This document shows, piece after piece, positions 61,901 to 64,000 of a DNA stretch of 64,000 nt. This stretch comes from Anaerolineae bacterium. GTDB taxonomy: Bacteria; Chloroflexota; Anaerolineae; Aggregatilineales; Phototrophicaceae. Both the position numbers and the translations under genes were made by a program. Position 1 is the first letter of the stretch, and every line of letters begins with the position of its first letter. The stretch is from contig JALHNT010000031.1 in assembly GCA_022843385.1 (NCBI GenBank), positions 1 to 64,000 on the forward strand, in the 5' to 3' direction. The notes beneath the pieces are model-generated. The model had not been told where the DNA came from, did not search any database, and saw nothing but the letters and a program-made list of their open reading frames with translations.

Positions 61901-64000
61901 GCGCCGCCTGTATACGGCCAGCCGCGACATCGCCAGCGCCCAGGACTCGGGCAGCGTATATGCCGCAACAGGTGACCATTTGGCACAGGCCGAAGCAGCA
62001 GTTAGCCGAATTTCTATCTTCCTGGCAGGCCCGAAACCAGAAGCAACCGCAGCTCATTATGATGTAGCGTATACCTGGGAACGAACACCGCGTTCTGATA
62101 GTCCGCTCAGAATTGGCGACCAGTTCACCAGCCAGGTTGCACCATTTGGCGCTCTGATGGGCGGTAAACCCGATCCGCTATACTTCGACTCGCTGGGCGT
62201 CCAGGTCTCAGTCCTCAATCGCCTGCCACTCCTCCTGGGAAGTTGGGGCGCGCGCAGTGCGGTGATCGCGCCACTGCGTACCCAGCGTGCCTGGTTCGGC
62301 GTGCTGATCTGCGAATCGGGAGAGGAAAAAGCCTTTACTGAAGCATACATTCGTTTTGTGCGCGCTATTGCCGATCAGGTGGCGACTGCAGTTGAAAATC
62401 GCTTCCTGTTTGATGAAGCCCAGACCGAAGCCCAACGCGCACTCGCACTGGCTGAGGCGGGTCAGTTCGCAGCACAAATTGGTTCGGATTTTGAGCGAAA
62501 CATTAGCCAGGTGTTTGAGCGGGTGGCGCAGCCGGCCAGCTATGACCGCTGGCTGCTGGCACTGATTGATGAGAAGGATGCGAACCGCTTACAAGCAGTC
62601 ACGATGCGAACCCCAGCACTTGAGGAAGATGTGGGCAATTTCGCTTTTGATCTGCTATCAACCTCACACTCGATTGTGGACTGCGTTCGCTTAAATCGGC
62701 TGTTGGTCATCAATGACCCGGGACGCTATCCAGCCTTCAGTGATACCCCCGCGGCATTATTGGCGGACGTCGGCAAACATATTACTGTTCCAGTTTATTC
62801 GGGTTCGAATATCATCGGTGCACTTATGATTGGGCGTGACCTTCGTGCAGCCGATCTCGACGAACGTGATGAGCAATTGGTGCGAACCCTGGCCGCTCAG
62901 GTCGCCGTAGCAGTAGAAAACCGGCGGCTGTTTGAAGCGGCCGAACGCGAACGGCAGAATCTACGCTCGATCCTGGAGACAGTCCCCACGGGAATTGTGG
63001 TGTTGGATGCCCGTACGCTGGTGCCCATTCAGGCTAATCAGCAATCGGAAGAACTGTTGGGTAAGCCGATTGACCATACCCGGCCTTTTAATGTAGCCGA
63101 CTACAATCTGATCCGTACCGGTACCAATGTGCATTATCCCGAAGATGAATTACCAATCACGCTGGTACAGCGTGGGCGTGATAGTGCCTTCAGCGATGAC
63201 GTAGCCGCGGTGCGCGATGAGAATGACCAGACAGATCTGCTGTTGAACGCCGCACCAATTTACGATGGGCGGGGCAATGTGACGGCTATCGTCGCTGCTT
63301 TCCAGAACATCAGCAACCTGCGCGGCCTGGAAAACACGCTGCAAAACAGCCTGCGTGAGCAAATCGCGCTCTATGAAGCGACGCGCTCCCTCTCTGAAGC
63401 CTCAAACGTCGATGAAGCGCTGGATGCAGCACTGGCACAGTTGATGATGCTGGAGCCGATGGATGCCTATATCCTGCTCTTGGACGAGCAAAGCGGGAAC
63501 CTACAGGTAGCGCGTGGATTGCTCTCGCCTGACACCTTCAATCTGCCATCGGAGATCTTCCAAAGCAATCCGCTGCTGGTCTCTAACATTGAAGACTCAT
63601 ATGCCATTGATGACACAGTCAGGGCAGCAATTGCAGCTCTGGGTGCTCAAGCATTCGCCAGTGTGCCGATGCGCACGCGCGAAGTGATACAGGGCTGGTT
63701 GGCAGTACTCTACGATCATCCGTTGGCACCTGGTGCAGATAACGAACGATTCCTGACGACCCTGGCCGATAACGCTGGAATTGCGATTGACAATCGCAAT
63801 CTGCAACGCCGTACTGAATTGGCCTTCCAGGAAGCCTCAGTGTTGTACGAGACCAACCGCGCGCTAACCAGTGTCAACACGCCCGATGAGATCGTCAATG
63901 CGGTCGTGAATCATATGAAAGGTGACCATATCATCCAGGTCTTCATGGCTGTTCCCACCGATCAGACCGAAGGTGCGGACATGGTCGTACTGGCGAACTG
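58944..64000 (+). CDS. Giant membrane multi-GAF/PAS sensor (array gene 6, 3' end outside window)
   Basis: The frame is open from ATG 58944 to the window end, more than 1,680 residues; an in-frame TAG lies just upstream. TM1 is at about 19-38, an extracytoplasmic sensor at about 40-290, TM2 at about 292-322 and HAMP to about 375. Several GAF modules follow (first at about 390-550, a degenerate half near 585-650, others near 665-830, 835-985, 990-1160 and 1165-1325). A PAS domain starts near 1338 ('ILETVPTGIVVLDARTLVPI') and at least two more GAF modules come after. The expected histidine kinase or cyclase end is beyond the window, so the output is unknown. Confidence 0.88.
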   Translation, partial: MVSSNQRSLHQQVIRQSIPIAVGVLIVLIIMLLVVSFERVTNEVENAQRATLIIQASVLQRAIDELTNDVTLLSRTDEALHFGELLLETDTQRTDEFNQAQRRLTQGFLTIINQTSYARVRFLTTAGQVYTQVELNNNIPFSDLLLQTTPISDSLHWQRSRDNLQTVIAPISPHSSLSGRRLWIRAFAPVTDSANENRFLGTIELALDVTALVQPTQPEGARWLIINRDNQVVNLLNDLPQPLAEVDPLLVDSYVNLSADYHDGQIASSVSVDLSYVEDAPWTLVLLEPGAPIILGWVVRAVLAIIVITTIVGLACYLFYRILQARLTPLTTTSEMAVKLAMGEMTDTLPIIPSTDEIGQLNDAFKRISHRVNELSAELGENVQQNQQQLETALRISHEINASQHINNLFDRAIEQVCREFNLYQAQAFLVDDVALNLVLHYSYGEHAAHLIEQRPQILIGSPTLIGSVAASGDVIFVDNTRRGSSYQPDLQLPQTASRIALPLLVEGHVIGVLDLHSKIARHFKANEIAILRLLAGHIAMAVHKAKLISDFEVRLADDTRVSQPSTQKMADALSDSLGQENGYRYDLSNVQAFSDVVDDESIAAFSAPISIRGQVIGTITAAAPEGLSFAEGDHAILRAVADRVGLAVESARLFQETQSSLATTSALYELSRQLSEANGLDQVVRAVLNTFVPQARSGQIWLSDDDRTLRLAGHWDQEIESGERAEDVRFSTERVALLRDMSDQKLKLIQDVALDNRLDATLRELLQGFGAAAAVFIPFGGRGQSHGQFGLLFDAPRQFSEAEGRLYNTLIDQVMVAIDNRLLTQRTEMTLRQIESLYAASRLINTAETPQQLIMALMAASEQPYEFEIGLLEGKLDVEGLPTQVHIMAGTEGGGVAERDLVLPLTDKLNALPALPGVPVEDGFRMPFPLYSGNQPLAVLFIFSTVDHPLHLADYDVYQTLASQISTVLQNQRLLLQTSQALDETRRLYTASRDIASAQDSGSVYAATGDHLAQAEAAVSRISIFLAGPKPEATAAHYDVAYTWERTPRSDSPLRIGDQFTSQVAPFGALMGGKPDPLYFDSLGVQVSVLNRLPLLLGSWGARSAVIAPLRTQRAWFGVLICESGEEKAFTEAYIRFVRAIADQVATAVENRFLFDEAQTEAQRALALAEAGQFAAQIGSDFERNISQVFERVAQPASYDRWLLALIDEKDANRLQAVTMRTPALEEDVGNFAFDLLSTSHSIVDCVRLNRLLVINDPGRYPAFSDTPAALLADVGKHITVPVYSGSNIIGALMIGRDLRAADLDERDEQLVRTLAAQVAVAVENRRLFEAAERERQNLRSILETVPTGIVVLDARTLVPIQANQQSEELLGKPIDHTRPFNVADYNLIRTGTNVHYPEDELPITLVQRGRDSAFSDDVAAVRDENDQTDLLLNAAPIYDGRGNVTAIVAAFQNISNLRGLENTLQNSLREQIALYEATRSLSEASNVDEALDAALAQLMMLEPMDAYILLLDEQSGNLQVARGLLSPDTFNLPSEIFQSNPLLVSNIEDSYAIDDTVRAAIAALGAQAFASVPMRTREVIQGWLAVLYDHPLAPGADNERFLTTLADNAGIAIDNRNLQRRTELAFQEASVLYETNRALTSVNTPDEIVNAVVNHMKGDHIIQVFMAVPTDQTEGADMVVLAN

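Noticed and set aside
61675-62057. Opposing frames inside the giant GAF gene
   Set aside because: The plus-strand giant frame is continuous and shows GAF motifs through this stretch; the alternatives lack motifs.

Overview
The window looks like a chromosomal segment of a Chloroflexota-type bacterium. I infer this from the style of the multi-GAF sensor proteins, the Thr/Pro-rich secreted proteins ('PTPTPT' linkers), the DUF348-G5-3D protein, the zinc-free L33 and S4, and the mixed operon layout. No 16S or other decisive marker is present, so the phylum call is an inference. Coding density is high, and GTG or TTG starts occur (cdd, argJ, the SET protein, the cyclophilin lipoprotein). No complete IS element, prophage, integrase or CRISPR array is visible.

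Layout. 1-8.0 kb: the end of an O-antigen-ligase-like gene, rpsD, a LysM protein, a CLC transporter, VanZ-like, rlmB, two tandem ClbS/DfsB-like proteins and cysS. 8.2-11.4 kb: cdd, recO and a large helical protein of unknown function. 11.5-18.1 kb: a minus-strand block with a fatty acid desaturase, a coupled nucleoside hydrolase and amidohydrolase (nucleoside salvage), a propeller protein and a DUF348/G5/3D cell-wall protein. 18.1-22.1 kb: an information-processing core with SRP RNA, tmRNA, greA, a GNAT, tRNA-Thr(UGU), tRNA-Tyr, tRNA-Thr(GGU), rpmG, tRNA-Trp, secE and nusG. 22.3-27.3 kb: a membrane protein with an XRE regulator, an MDR oxidoreductase, a SET-domain protein and argJ. 27.3-37.4 kb: secreted SH3-like, hybrid histidine kinase, YfhO, sulfatase-modifying-factor-like, propeller, single-domain receiver and DinB genes.

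37.5-39.0 kb is an atypical AT-richer islet with short orphan genes, a DUF3349-like gene, a recognisable fragment of an RHS/YD-repeat protein and several microsatellite-like repeats. It reads as a decayed polymorphic-toxin/immunity locus. 39.0-47.7 kb: a FAD monooxygenase divergent from a PadR regulator that is coupled to a sugar-type ABC ATPase, then a TIR protein and acpS, then the matching substrate-binding protein and two permeases, and an SDR. 47.8-49.3 kb: a cyclophilin lipoprotein.

49.4-64.0 kb is the most unusual region: six consecutive same-strand genes that encode GAF-domain sensory proteins. The first five contain no recognisable kinase, cyclase or DNA-binding output domain, genes two to five are joined by 4-bp ATGA overlaps, and four share a conserved 'WQ-x-Y' linker. 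All five end in the same GAF-like tail cut off at the same point. The sixth is a giant membrane sensor (more than 1,680 residues, with HAMP, many GAF and one PAS) that runs off the window edge. I read this as a multi-subunit sensory array whose output lies in the giant protein or beyond the window.
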